From: Plumapathes pennacea
Lineage: Eukaryota; Cnidaria; Anthozoa; Antipatharia; Myriopathidae
NCBI GenBank assembly: GCA_964036295.1
Contig: OZ038462.1
Span: forward strand, 6,865,267-6,929,266
Length of the DNA stretch: 64,000 bases
Direction: 5' to 3'
Shown here: piece by piece, positions 23,901 through 32,777 of the stretch
Layout: every line of letters starts with the position of its first letter
Numbering within the stretch: the first letter of the stretch is position 1
The notes under the pieces: generated by a model
Told to the model about the DNA's origin: nothing
The model's input: the letters and a program-made list of their open reading frames with translations, nothing else
Database searches by the model: none
Made by a program: the position numbers and the translations under genes

Positions 23901-25907
23901 CTCTCTCTAAGCGGACACCTCTCTAAGGCGGACACTAAATTTAGTCCCGAGGGTGTCCGCCTTTGAGAGAGTTGGCTGTATAAAAAAATTAACACAGGCA
24001 ACTCGTTTTCGCGAGTTGTCGGACAGTCATATGGCATGTTTACTAAAAATAAGCTCACTGACTGATAAAGCGATTACTGGACTCGGTTATCGCAAAATAT
24101 CTCGAGTTGCCAATAGTGCCATTGACAAATCGTGATATTTTGCTCAACTTCGTACAATGCTTGCTTCTTATTTTTCATTATATTCGGCAGATTCTCCGCT
24201 CGTTGTGCAAGTGGTCCGGAGGAGTCCCAACAGAAAGTTCCATCCACACGGCGTACATTGACGCTATTCACTCCGCAAAACACTTCATCTACATCGAGGT
24301 ACAACAAGTTCTGTTGCTACGTGTCCCGTTTACCTCTCCCAACGAAGTCACGCCACACTGTCACGGGTGTCACACTTTGTCACGGCAAAACCGACCAATC
24401 ACAGCAGCGATCAGAGACACAAATAGCATCTTTATTGTGAGTAATTTTTGCCTCTTTTTGTTGTTGTTGTTTTTTGTTTGCTTTCAGAATCAGTTCTTTA
24501 TCACGACACTACAAGGGGAAATAAAGAACGAGATCGGAGAGGCGCTGTTTTTGCGAATAGAAAGAGCTCACAGGTAGAACTGTCCAGTTCCTAGTTAGTA
24601 GTTTCTGTATGTATAGCACTACATGCTGTCCAATTTTGGAAATGATTGAATTAGACAAATTCCGAGCACTGCAGCCTGATTTTCAGATGTTTCAAGCTCG
24701 TGGAGGGGCAGGGAGCCGCCTCACACGAGCGTAAAACGTCTGGAAATCAGGTTACGAGCACTTCCAAGTCCAAAATTAAGAAGTAATACTGTGGCTGCTG
24801 GTATGTCAGATTTCGAGTGTACAGTACGATTAATTTTGGAACGCTATTAAACAAAATAACCTTGAATATGTAAACCCTGAACAGTATCTCTTTTTCTTTT
24901 TTCGTTTCATCTTCCTTGTCGTCTCGCAGAGAACGCAGTACTTTCCGAGTCATCGTTGTTATGCCTCTCTTGCCAGCGTTTGAAGGTAAGCGGACTGCAT
25001 GTACACACTAGACTCGGGGCCAGCCAACAGTGTTTTGACGCCCGCGATCCTCCCCGCTTTCCAAGTGGCGAGACCCGCGCGCGCCAAAACACAAAAAAGA
25101 GTAGTTCACTAATTTCCTTCATCCGGGATTTCTTTCTTGCATCCGGGTCTTCAGGGGAGGTTGGCACAGCATCCGGGATATCAGTCGGTGCTATCCTGCA
25201 CTGGAACTACCGCAGCATTTGTCGATCCAAGGACTCGCTGCTGAGCAGGATCGAAGAAGCAGGTACAGGTGCCTCGTCCAGTGATGTGCACTACAGCTAA
25301 GTGTGGTCTCCAATGAGTGAATAATGAGAAGACGCAATATGCAGTTTATAGAAGAGTGGTTAGACGTCCCCAGCAGGGGTAACAAGGGGGTGTGGGACTC
25401 GACTGAAGTTTGGGTAGGGGCATTCCACTATTGCCCCATCCTCGGAGCCCCTGACTCTTTTTCTTCCTTCCCCTTTTCTCTTCCCTCCCATTCTTCTTCC
25501 GCCGGGTTTTGTCCCTTGTCCCACGATCTACCCCTGGGTCTCCGAGGATGCTGTTGCCCTCAAACCCTGACCCTTTTCAAGACACAAATTTTCAAATTTC
25601 ACTACCCTGTCTCAGGCAAATTGCGAGACTGTTTAGGACTGGAGCCCAACATTTTTCAGTGTGCGAACGCCATGCCGTCGTGGCAACGGCAGGGTAACTT
25701 GTGGTGACGGCAAAAGTGTAAATTGTTTTCGCTATTTAAGATGGAGAAGTACACAGTTCTTACAGAGACTAGCACTGCATTGCATATGCAGTATAATGTG
25801 GAGAAAGTGGATAGTGATTTCGTGCTGGACGTAAGCAAGACTTTAGTTAATTCCTCGTAATTCCTCATGCCCAGTATTCTCTGTTAAGTCTTTGTGTTAA
25901 GTTTTAT

Positions 25908-25958
<51 letters not shown>

Positions 25959-28624
25959 GCCACACAGTTGGAGATCCATCACAATACATCTCGTTCTATG
26001 GACTGCGCTCTCACGCGGAAATTCACGGAAAACCGGTTAGTGTGTTGGTGTGTTGGTGAACTGGTTCGTTATCGACTTGTCCAACTCTCTTTTGTTTGCA
26101 ATTTGCCTTCAGATCACAGAACTGTTGTACGTCCACAGTAAGATGATGATCGTAGATGACAACACTGCCATCATCGGCTCAGGTATCTCCGCTCCTTTCC
26201 GTTCAAACTACAGATTGGTTTCTTCTCCAAAGTAAAAACAAAGGAATTACTTTGGCTTTTTGCTACTTATCGCCTTTGTGATTGGCGGTGTATATACTTT
26301 GGTTTTGGTTTTCGACAGTCATGAGACCCCATGCTTGGTTTCGACGAGTGTTCCAGCATCATCGTTCATAGGATCTTGTCCCTACCCCGGCAACCAAGCA
26401 AGGGTGGCGGGGTAGGGAAGAGAGCCTGGGAACGACGATAGTGTTCTAATACGTTGTCTCTTCTTCCAGCTAATATCAACGACCGTAGCATGCTGGGAAA
26501 GCGAGACTCGGAGCTCGCTGTGATAGTGCACGATAAAGAGAGGGTAAGAAGAAGACCGCGGAATTACGTTCCTGACGTCACTTCCGTTGGTCAGCGTTTG
26601 TTACCATGACTTTGTAATTCAGTCTAACTTGAGGTAAAATTCACCTCGTGTGGAAGCATGCGAGATAAAAATTCAGCTCGTTTTTTCTTGTGTGCACAAC
26701 TTATGTCATAGAAAATGCATTGAACTAACTCGTAGTTGAGTATCGAGTCCTAGTATTGAGTTTCTTGGCTTAAACTTGAAGTTACACTGAACTACAAATT
26801 AAATCTGCACTTGAATCCAGTTTGTGCAATGAACATTTATTCAGCAGTAAGATGACGGCACGGCCCAGACCATTTTTCCGCGGGAAAGAAGACATTCGTA
26901 ATATAACAAGATGGCAACATGCAACTGGAAACCTCAAGAAACTGTTATCTTTCTCGTTAGGTCATGTCGAAGATGAACGGTCAAGATTACGAGGCGGGAA
27001 AGTTCGCCCACAGTTTGAGGACTTCGCTGTTCAAGTGAGTGAAATCCAGGATCCCATTGCTCCTCCTTGTAAAAACGTATCAGTTTTAGACCACTGTTCT
27101 TTATATCACAGAGACGTTCGTTCGTTTCCATTCTGTAAAAACCATACATGCTGCAGTTAGATGAAGGATACCGCAGGACGACCTAACCGAGGGCGTATAC
27201 CATGTAGCGGTGTGGCCTTTTTTGCTCCCGCGGTTAAGCCGTCCTGCGGTATCCTTCATCTAGCGGCAATCTACACTTTATAGATTTGTAAACACGGGCT
27301 CGTTATCACGTGGAAAGTTTCGCAATGGGCCTCATTTTAAAACAGACAGGGCAAAGTCGGTTATGACCTCTGCTGATTGATTTATTTTCACTGATCAGTT
27401 TTTTTATTATTGTTTACATTTTACAGAGAGCATCTTGGTATTCTTGAGAATCAGTCAGATATTTGCGTCGATGACCCAGTGACGGATCAGTTTTACAACG
27501 TATGTCGAGCTTTCCTAAACAAAACTCACTTGCTATCTTTCTTTGTGTGATCGATTTTGTAAGAGTTCTCGCAGTTAATCGTGTCATCTTGTGTTGAACG
27601 CTCATCGCTCTTAGGATGTTTGGATGGCAACAGCGCAACGCAACACGGACATTTTTGAAGAGGTAAAAGTGCGTTTCTGTTGATTTTTGTGGAACATTCT
27701 TCTGTTATTTACTTAAGGCGCGTTTCAAACGTCGAACTTTTCACGAGACCAAACGAAGGCAAATGAGCAAAATCCATTGAGCTAATTGTATTGAGTTCAG
27801 TTCATGGGCTAACAATTTGTTTTCCAGGTGTTCCACTGCATTCCTTCAGACAAAGTCAGAAGTGTTGCTGACGCAAATCATCACAAGGTCTGCGAGTCTT
27901 TGCTTCTTTTTCCTCCCTCCCTTCTTTCTTTCTTTCTTTCTTTTCTCTTTTTCTATTCTTTTACTTGGCTTTCTTTACACGTCAAGGTTCATTTCCAATC
28001 TTCGCCTCCGTAGTTTTGCCGGCACCGCAGAAATACGTTCTTGACGTCACTTCCGTTGGCCAGCGCTCATCACCATTACTATCTTTCACATCGTGTGCAA
28101 GTCCCGTTTTTCTCGTGTTCAACTTAAACGAAAATGTAAAAAAAAATGAACTGACTTATGTCTGAGTAGCAAGTCCAAGTTTTGATCTTTGTGGCCGAGT
28201 CTTGAGGTTTTGCAAGCGTTGCGCGCACCACGAATCCACGGTTTTATGTGACAACCGCTGACTCAAAAAATAAGGTGATCGCATGGTCGAAAAACGTTTT
28301 CCGCTGTGCCAGATTTGCCGTCTTTGTTGTCGCCCCGTTATACCTCGCATTAACACATAGTGTTTGCCATCACGTTTAGCAATGACAACTCTTTTGCTTA
28401 TTTTACTATCAAAAGACCAACTTGTTTGTGCTCATTGTTTTGTTTTTTTCTCTCTCCAGTCCCTTAAAGGTCTGGCCAAGGAGTCTCCTCGGGAGGCGTG
28501 CATAAAACTCGGCGAGATCAAAGGTCATCTTGTTCTTCTTCCACTGCATTTCCTAGAAAAGGAGGACTTGAGGCCGCCGGTCGGCACGTCGGAGTATCTG
28601 GTGTCAAGTGAAGTGTTTTCATGA
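14940..28624 (+). CDS. PLD: Phospholipase D (PX-PH-HKD, PLD1/PLD2 type), complete
   Basis: Hydrolyses phosphatidylcholine to phosphatidic acid and choline at membranes. 28 coding exons: 14940-15018, 15089-15227, 16212-16556, 17184-17279, 17568-17606, 17919-18032, 18281-18319, 18437-18547, 18913-18996, 19677-19758, 20338-20451, 20943-21042, 21950-22053, 22586-22772, 23251-23369, 23669-23779, 24191-24298, 24488-24573, 24930-24985, 25155-25262, 25968-26035, 26113-26182, 26470-26543, 26961-27034, 27427-27499, 27615-27662, 27828-27887, 28460-28624. The sum is 2853 nt, 950 residues, in frame throughout. PX domain is about 30-187 and PH about 190-320. The first HKD is HEKLVVVD at about 433-440, the second HSKMMIVD at about 771-778. 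The loop insert of vertebrate PLD1 after the first HKD is absent, so length and layout resemble PLD2. The C-terminus EVFS is like the family's conserved hydrophobic end. The start ATGG has good context. It probably represents the pre-duplication PLD1/2 gene. Confidence 0.97.
15279..15561 (-). repeat. MITE-like element, TCGGATGACTGTCGAAA family (copy 2)
   Basis: Terminal repeats 'gagcggttttcggatgactg' and 'cagtcattcgaaaacggctc' are flanked by TA on both sides, suggesting a TA target duplication. The interior is the reverse complement of the copies at 7832 and 48757. It lies in the second PLD intron. Confidence 0.8.
15717..15740. repeat. Poly(G) run in PLD intron
   Basis: About 24 consecutive G. 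Similar G-runs occur near 19951-19969 and 32385-32398, and they may be prone to length error in assembly. Confidence 0.8.
16814..17025. repeat. Near-perfect 212-bp palindrome in PLD intron
   Basis: Arms of about 100 bp run from 'gtaggttggttgtgatcgtc' to its complement 'gacgatcacaaccaacctac', around a short centre near 16919. A few mismatches are visible, such as 'ggctacctga' against 'tcaggtagtc'. The arm carries 'ctgaagatgacttctgctca' and 'cgaaacgtcagtcat', so it resembles two ends of a mobile element joined head to head. Confidence 0.8.
18560..18896 (-). repeat. Degraded copy of the TCGGATGACTGTCGAAA element
   Basis: 'ggatggctgttgaaa' on the left and 'ttttgatagtaatccaaaaaccactct' on the right are decayed terminal repeats. 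The interior keeps 'ttggtcctgattggctgag'. It is in a PLD intron. Confidence 0.6.
19920..20230. repeat. Homopolymers and 'gaaatagggt' repeats in PLD intron
   Basis: A T-run and a G-run (about 19930-19969) precede irregular repeats of 'ctgaaatagggt' and 'aaaatagggttgaaaaa' to about 20190. No exon is seen before the acceptor at 20337. Confidence 0.6.
20725..20873. repeat. MITE-like element, TACAGTAAAAACTCGCTATC family
   Basis: Ends 'tacagtaaaaactcgctatc' and 'gataaccggggggctctactgta' are imperfect inverted repeats. The interior has 'gagaaatagcgggg' and 'gagatagcggga'. It looks like a short pogo/Tigger-type relic, judged only by the ends. Confidence 0.55.
21545..21840. repeat. Minisatellite, about 100-bp unit, in PLD intron
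   Basis: About three diverged units built on 'gtagcagtagc', 'gcgaaagta' and 'ttgtagttgtagt' lie between exons 12 and 13. Confidence 0.65.
22145..22225. repeat. TACCGACCAC tandem repeat
   Basis: Irregular tandem copies of 'taccgaccaca'. The reverse-complement array occurs at 32612-32710, so the same 10-mer repeat exists at two places 10 kb apart. Confidence 0.75.
22380..22505. repeat. Minisatellite, about 32-bp unit, four copies
   Basis: Repeated 'cagccctccccgaaa' plus 'taggcccaaaaat' lies in the intron before PLD exon 14. Confidence 0.75.
23423..23445 (+). repeat. Poly(A) run in PLD intron
   Basis: About 23 consecutive A. No flanking retroposed gene was recognised. Confidence 0.7.
23892..23980. 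repeat. MITE-like element, CAGTCAACTCTCTCTAAGCGGACA family (copy 1)
   Basis: An 89-bp foldback with TA at both ends: 'tacagtcaactctctctaag' mirrored by 'gagagagttggctgta', with 'gcggacac' and 'gtgtccgc' inside. Related copies are at about 45299-45479, 60188-60318 and 60936-61122. Confidence 0.75.
25909..25959 (+). repeat. (GTT)n microsatellite directly before PLD exon 21
   Basis: About 17 GTT units end just before 'gccacacag', the acceptor of the exon at 25968. The repeat thus supplies the pyrimidine-rich part of this splice site. Confidence 0.9.
26210..26325. repeat. Truncated copy of the TCGGATGACTGTCGAAA element
   Basis: 'ggaattactttggc', 'gtgattggc' and 'ttggttttcgacagtcatgag' are the right end of the family. 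The left part is missing. It lies in the intron after PLD exon 22. Confidence 0.6.
26556..26883 (+). repeat. CRE-bearing MITE-like element (copy 2, near full length)
   Basis: About 328 bp bounded by 'ccgcggaattacgtt' and 'tttttccgcgg'. TGACGTCA at 26573-26580 is followed by CTTCCG. It starts only 13 bp after the end of PLD exon 23. Confidence 0.7.
27158..27263. repeat. Hairpin element in PLD intron
   Basis: 'tagatgaaggataccgcagg' on the left is mirrored by 'cctgcggtatccttcatcta' on the right around a 55-bp loop. The arms are essentially perfect. Confidence 0.8.
28025..28306 (+). repeat. CRE-bearing MITE-like element (copy 3)
   Basis: 'ccgcagaaatacgttcttga' begins the element, with TGACGTCA at 28042-28049, and it ends 'gaaaaacgttttccgc'. 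It lies in the last PLD intron. Confidence 0.7.
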
Positions 28625-28660
28625 CGAACATGAGGTTACAACAGCAACCATGGTGCACTG

Positions 28661-28887
28661 CAGAAATACGTTTTGTGATGTCACTTCCGTTGGTCAGCGG
28701 TCATCCCCAACTAACTAGAGGTAAAATTTATGCTATAGAAAATTGCAAATTAACTTTAAAGTTAAGCATTCAGTACTTGAGTCCTCAGTCTTGAGGGTCT
28801 ACAAGCGCGTTGCACGAACTACGAAAAACGCAGTGACCGCTGACTCGAAAAAAGGTTGATCGCACGGTACAGAACGTGTTTCCGCGA
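28661..28887 (+). repeat. CRE-bearing MITE-like element (copy 4, CRE mutated)
   Basis: 'cagaaatacgtttt' begins it and 'aacgtgtttccgcg' ends it. The CRE position reads TGATGTCA. It lies 37 bp after the PLD stop codon, so it may form part of the 3' UTR. Confidence 0.65.
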
Positions 28888-28904
28888 TACTGTTTGAGAA
28901 AAGA

Positions 28905-29235
28905 TCCCGCATGTTAGGAGAATTAGGTGATCTTTTGCTTGGGTTCAAACTGATTAGACTAGCAATTCAACTAACACTGCTCATACATTTTGTTCGGGGC
29001 AGTTTGGGAGAATAAGTTGATCTTTGCTTGGGTTCAAGCTGATCAGACTATAAATTCTCCAAACACTACTCATACATTTTGTTCAGTGCAGTTTGGGAGA
29101 ATTAGGTGATTATCTTCTATGGGATCAAGCTGATCAGACTATCAATTCTCCTAACACTACAAATACATTTTGTTCAGGGCAGGTTGGGGGAATTAGATGA
29201 TCTTTTGCTTGAGTTCAAGTTGATCAGGCTGTTGA
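28905..29235 (+). repeat. Minisatellite, about 90-bp unit, nearly four copies
   Basis: Each unit contains 'gggagaattaggtgat', 'gcttgggttcaag', 'ctgatcagactat' and 'tacattttgttcagggcag'. The same family in reverse orientation opens the window. Confidence 0.85.
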
Positions 29236-29839
29236 CGTTATGGTAAAAAAAATATATATATATAAAAGAACTGTAATACTAAACGGACTTGCATTTCACG
29301 CCCTTTCACAAGAGACATTTCGCTTACGGAAATTGAAGTAAGGAGAATAAATAAGTGAGGGAGGAGGGCACAGATGGCATCTTAGACAAAACAAGAAAAC
29401 ATTTTCAATCAATGACACGGTATGGATCAAATATTTTCAAAATTAATATTTTCAGACCTCGTGGCCACCAGATTTAATAGTTTCATGTCACTACTTCTAT
29501 TTATTCTATTTATTACCAATAGGTTGTCCTTATATATTTATATACAATCAGTGGAGGGAGATAATTATATACAATCAGTGGAAGGAGATAATAAACACGA
29601 TTCTAATTATTTCACTGTGCTGACAATTGTTTCAGATCGAACACAGATTGAATGAATGTATTGAACATTGTGATATTTTCCACTCATCTTAATATCTCCG
29701 ATAGTTTCTCCTGGATGTGCCAGCAGTTAGCTTTCCCGCCAAAATAGTCCAGATATAAATGTTGGTAAAAGAAAAATCTAAAAAAGGTAAAAACTCGAAA
29801 CTTAGCCGAAGTAGTCAGAGTTGTTTGTCACAGCAATTT

Positions 29840-30230
29840 GGTATACAGTGTATTTTGTATATGCTGAGGTTGATGTGGATAAGCTTACATTTTCACGCGA
29901 CTTCGCCCGAAAACCAACGAAACCAGCCGAAGCGTCCGACGAGCTAGCCCGAAGGCCTTCCGTGCCAGGCGAATTGTCCGACGATCTAACCCGAGCGCAT
30001 TCGGTATACAGTGTATTTTGTATATCCTGAGGTTGATATGGATAAGCTTACATTTTCACTCTTCTAAACTTGAGTCTCGTTCATATCAAACTCCACGACT
30101 AACGCAACTTCGACATCTCGCGACTTCGCCCGAAAACCAACGAAACCAGCCGAAGCGTCCGACGAGCTAGCCCGAATGCCTTCCTTGCCAGGCGAAGTGT
30201 CCGACGATCTAACCCGAGCGCATTCGGGAG
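29840..30230. repeat. Tandem duplication of the first GPCR gene's C-terminal coding segment
   Basis: Unit A (about 29840-30001) and unit B (about 30003-30230) share a 57-bp 'gtatacagtgtattttgtat' to 'gcttacattttcac' block and a 106-bp 'cgcgacttcgcccg' to 'cgagcgcattcgg' block. In B the second block is coding for the receptor tail. Unit A lacks the roughly 59 bp between the blocks, which in B hold the stop codon and last codons. A therefore lies downstream of the gene as a near-identical non-coding copy. Confidence 0.85.
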
Positions 30231-31227
30231 CTACTGTTAGCCGTGATTTCCAACGAACCGTTTTGTCGTTCTTGGCCCCTCGATAGCAATGTCGAAGTTG
30301 TAATCTCCCAAAAATAAACGGGTTGAGAACGCTGTTCAAATAAATAACGATTTGGCTAAAAGTCAACACTTTGTTGAAGAGAGGCGTGGCCTCGATGCTC
30401 GTGAAGTCGTGCAGCAGCCACATTACGTGATTCGGCAGCAAACAAGCTGCGAATACAACCACCGCGACGACCAACACCTTCACTGCTTTGACGTTCCGTT
30501 GTGTCAGTTTGGTTGCCATGGCATTATGACTTTCTGGTAGGCCAGCAAAGAGCGCGTGTGATCTCTTGGTGTCAAAGTGCAGTTTACGGATTATCAGCGT
30601 ATATGTAAACGTTATAACGAACAATGGAACGACGAATAGACACGCGAAGACGCTCAGGGTGAACGCTTTAGCGTGGGCGCTGGTCTCCCAGTCCTCCAAG
30701 CATTTGCCGTCTCTCACTTCGAGGACGTTCGCGTAAGGCACGACGAGCGCAACGCAGAAAAACCAAGAAAAAACGATGAGACGGACGGCCGTCCTCTCAC
30801 AAATACGGCGTCGAAGCGGAGTGACAATTGCCTTGCAACGCTCGACGCCCATGAATAACAGCGTGCAAACGGAGACTCCCTGCAAGACCGTCTGAAACGG
30901 GTACGCCGTCTTACACAGCGCGGTCGCAGACGGGAAACTCCCCAGCGTCTTCTCAGCGACGTCTAACGGAACGCTGATTAAGCACGCGCCCAGGTCGGTG
31001 AATGCCAAGTTTAAGATGAAGTATTCGTTACTCTTGCGTTTCTTGCGCTGGGCGATTTCTTTGCACATCAGCGCGTTGACAAAACCTCCTGTTGTTATAA
31101 TCAAGACGTAGCAACACAACTGGAATACCCATAAAGCTCCTTTGGTCTTGGTAGTATCTGGTTCTGCGTCATTTGTCGCGTTTGACACACAGCAGTTCAG
31201 GAAAACTGATTGCCTATTCTGCTCCAT
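30064..31227 (-). CDS. Rhodopsin-class GPCR, peptide-receptor-like (387 aa, ERC motif)
   Basis: Single-exon seven-helix receptor for the plasma membrane; ligand unknown. Class A marks are present: Asn51 in helix 1, Asp78 in 'LAFTDL', Cys105 and Cys176 for the extracellular disulfide, Pro265 in 'ACLLPNHVMW', and NPFIF at 302-306 in place of NPxxY. The DRY motif reads ERC (129-131), losing the usual aromatic. There is an N-glycosylation site (NAT) near residue 16. The roughly 80-residue Ser/Arg-rich tail is encoded by the segment duplicated just downstream. It is the most divergent of three same-strand receptors in this window. Helix 6-7 wording (PxHVMWLxHD, NPFIFG) groups it with the next one. 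Neuropeptide-type ligand preference is inference. Confidence 0.93.
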   Translation of the reverse strand: MEQNRQSVFLNCCVSNATNDAEPDTTKTKGALWVFQLCCYVLIITTGGFVNALMCKEIAQRKKRKSNEYFILNLAFTDLGACLISVPLDVAEKTLGSFPSATALCKTAYPFQTVLQGVSVCTLLFMGVERCKAIVTPLRRRICERTAVRLIVFSWFFCVALVVPYANVLEVRDGKCLEDWETSAHAKAFTLSVFACLFVVPLFVITFTYTLIIRKLHFDTKRSHALFAGLPESHNAMATKLTQRNVKAVKVLVVAVVVFAACLLPNHVMWLLHDFTSIEATPLFNKVLTFSQIVIYLNSVLNPFIFGRLQLRHCYRGAKNDKTVRWKSRLTVAPECARVRSSDTSPGKEGIRASSSDASAGFVGFRAKSRDVEVALVVEFDMNETQV

Positions 31228-31939
31228 GGATCAAGTTTGGGTCAATGTGGCGCTGCAGCTCTCCGTTTTCACTTTAGCAAACTTCCTAAATTTCTGTTGC
31301 TAAAACTCTAGGAACCAACACTGATGCTTTTTTCCTTTCGCCACTCCGACAGATGTTATTAGCAGATTGAAATCTTTAAATCGCTGGCGCCGTTCTAGAA
31401 TCATACATACCAACCTCTCAATATTTAACACATTTAATCTTACATCTACTGCTATTATTGTTATGTCACTGGGGTTCTATGCAAAATAAGTTAATACCGA
31501 TTTGTTTTGTCGCTATTCAGTCCAAATTGGGCCTTATCAGCCCTATTTATCACAGGTTATTTATACTTTTTTGTAACGTTGGGCCTATTGTTACATATTA
31601 CGAACAGCTGAAGTGGTATTTGTATGGGCCGCCAGATAATTGGAAAGATGAAATCCCATATATCCGATTTTTCAGTATTTACTAGGTTTTCAAAATATTG
31701 TGAAAAGTTACTTTGGCAAAATGGTTATTAACAAACTTGACTGCAAATTAGCGCTGTCGCTGCAGTCGGTGATGAAATCGAAAACCAAAATTTGCACTAA
31801 GTACGAATAAGTTAGTCAGTGCAATTATCCCATTTCACTACCGTACGCCTGTCAAATATACTAAAACATGAAGAAAAAATAAATATAATCTACTCAACCA
31901 CACCGGGAACACTGCTACTAGAATTTTATTACTCATCAT

Positions 31940-32120
31940 TTGAGTGGTCACACTTTTAGGTTTTATTTGACAGTTAACATTGCTGCTAGAATGTACTCAT
32001 TGAGAGTTTTCATTTGAGTGGTGAAACCTTTAGGTTTCAATTGACAGTTCAAGAGTTTGAAGTGTACATTGTTATTAGCTTAAGTTTCGTTTGACGGTTC
32101 AGGAGTTTGAAGCTTTGTAA
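31940..32120. repeat. Minisatellite with 'catttgagtggtcacacttt' units
   Basis: About two to three diverged units combining 'catttgagtggt', 'ttaggttt' and 'atttgacagtt'. A single related unit is at about 40888-40935. Confidence 0.6.
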
Positions 32121-32611
32121 ATTGAGCGGTCAATTTCGTCTTTCGCAGTAAAAGAGCTAAATCAGGAACAAGAAGAAAAACAAGATTTTATCTTGAAAAT
32201 TTGGTATAAATGAGCCTCGCGTCTTTTATCGGCAGTGCCATCTTTCTAGATTCCGGGAAGAATGCCACTTTTTCAGGGACCTGTGAATTAACTGTGCACT
32301 TTTAGAAATGAAATAACGAGGCAGAAGGATACAAAGACAAAAAGCCGATAAGAAAGACAACGAAAGAGACAAACAAAGAGTTGGGGGGGGGGGGGGGGTC
32401 AATGATTGGCTGTACGGGGAGGCTCCAACATCAGAATCAGAGAAGTTTAAATTTGCTCACACAGAGAGAAACAACTTCTTTTAACCTTGATCTGGTTCAT
32501 TATTTAGCCAACGACAAGTTTCTCCTTGAACTGTCGGAGAAAAAGCTGGCAGATTCACACGTGCAAGTCTATAGCATTTAATTGCTTGAGCTGAATGGCT
32601 AACAAATTGCA

Positions 32612-32710
32612 CTGGTCGGCATGTGGTCGGTGTGTGGTCGGTACGTGGTCGGTACGTGGTCGGTGTGTGGTCGGTAACGGGTCGGTAAAGTGGTCGGTAA
32701 GTGGTCGTAC
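32612..32710. repeat. GTGGTCGGTA 10-bp tandem repeat
   Basis: About ten irregular copies of 'gtggtcggta'; it is the reverse complement of the array at 22145-22225. It ends about 70 bp beyond the 3' end of the second GPCR gene. Confidence 0.85.
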
Positions 32711-32777
32711 TTTTTGTAAACACATTACTATTTTTCCTCTGCTTTCTTTTTTGCTTTGTTTAGTCTGGCTTTGCTTA

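Larger units (their letters stand above)
31228..32777. other. Spacer between GPCR genes 1 and 2
   Basis: No gene seen. It holds 'catttgagtggt...gacagtt' repeats at about 31940-32120, a short G-run at 32385-32398 and the 10-mer array at 32612-32710. Confidence 0.6.

Noticed and set aside
28905-29235. Regular repeats considered as a CRISPR-like array
   Set aside because: Units are adjacent without unique spacers, diverged and in an animal genome; it is a minisatellite.
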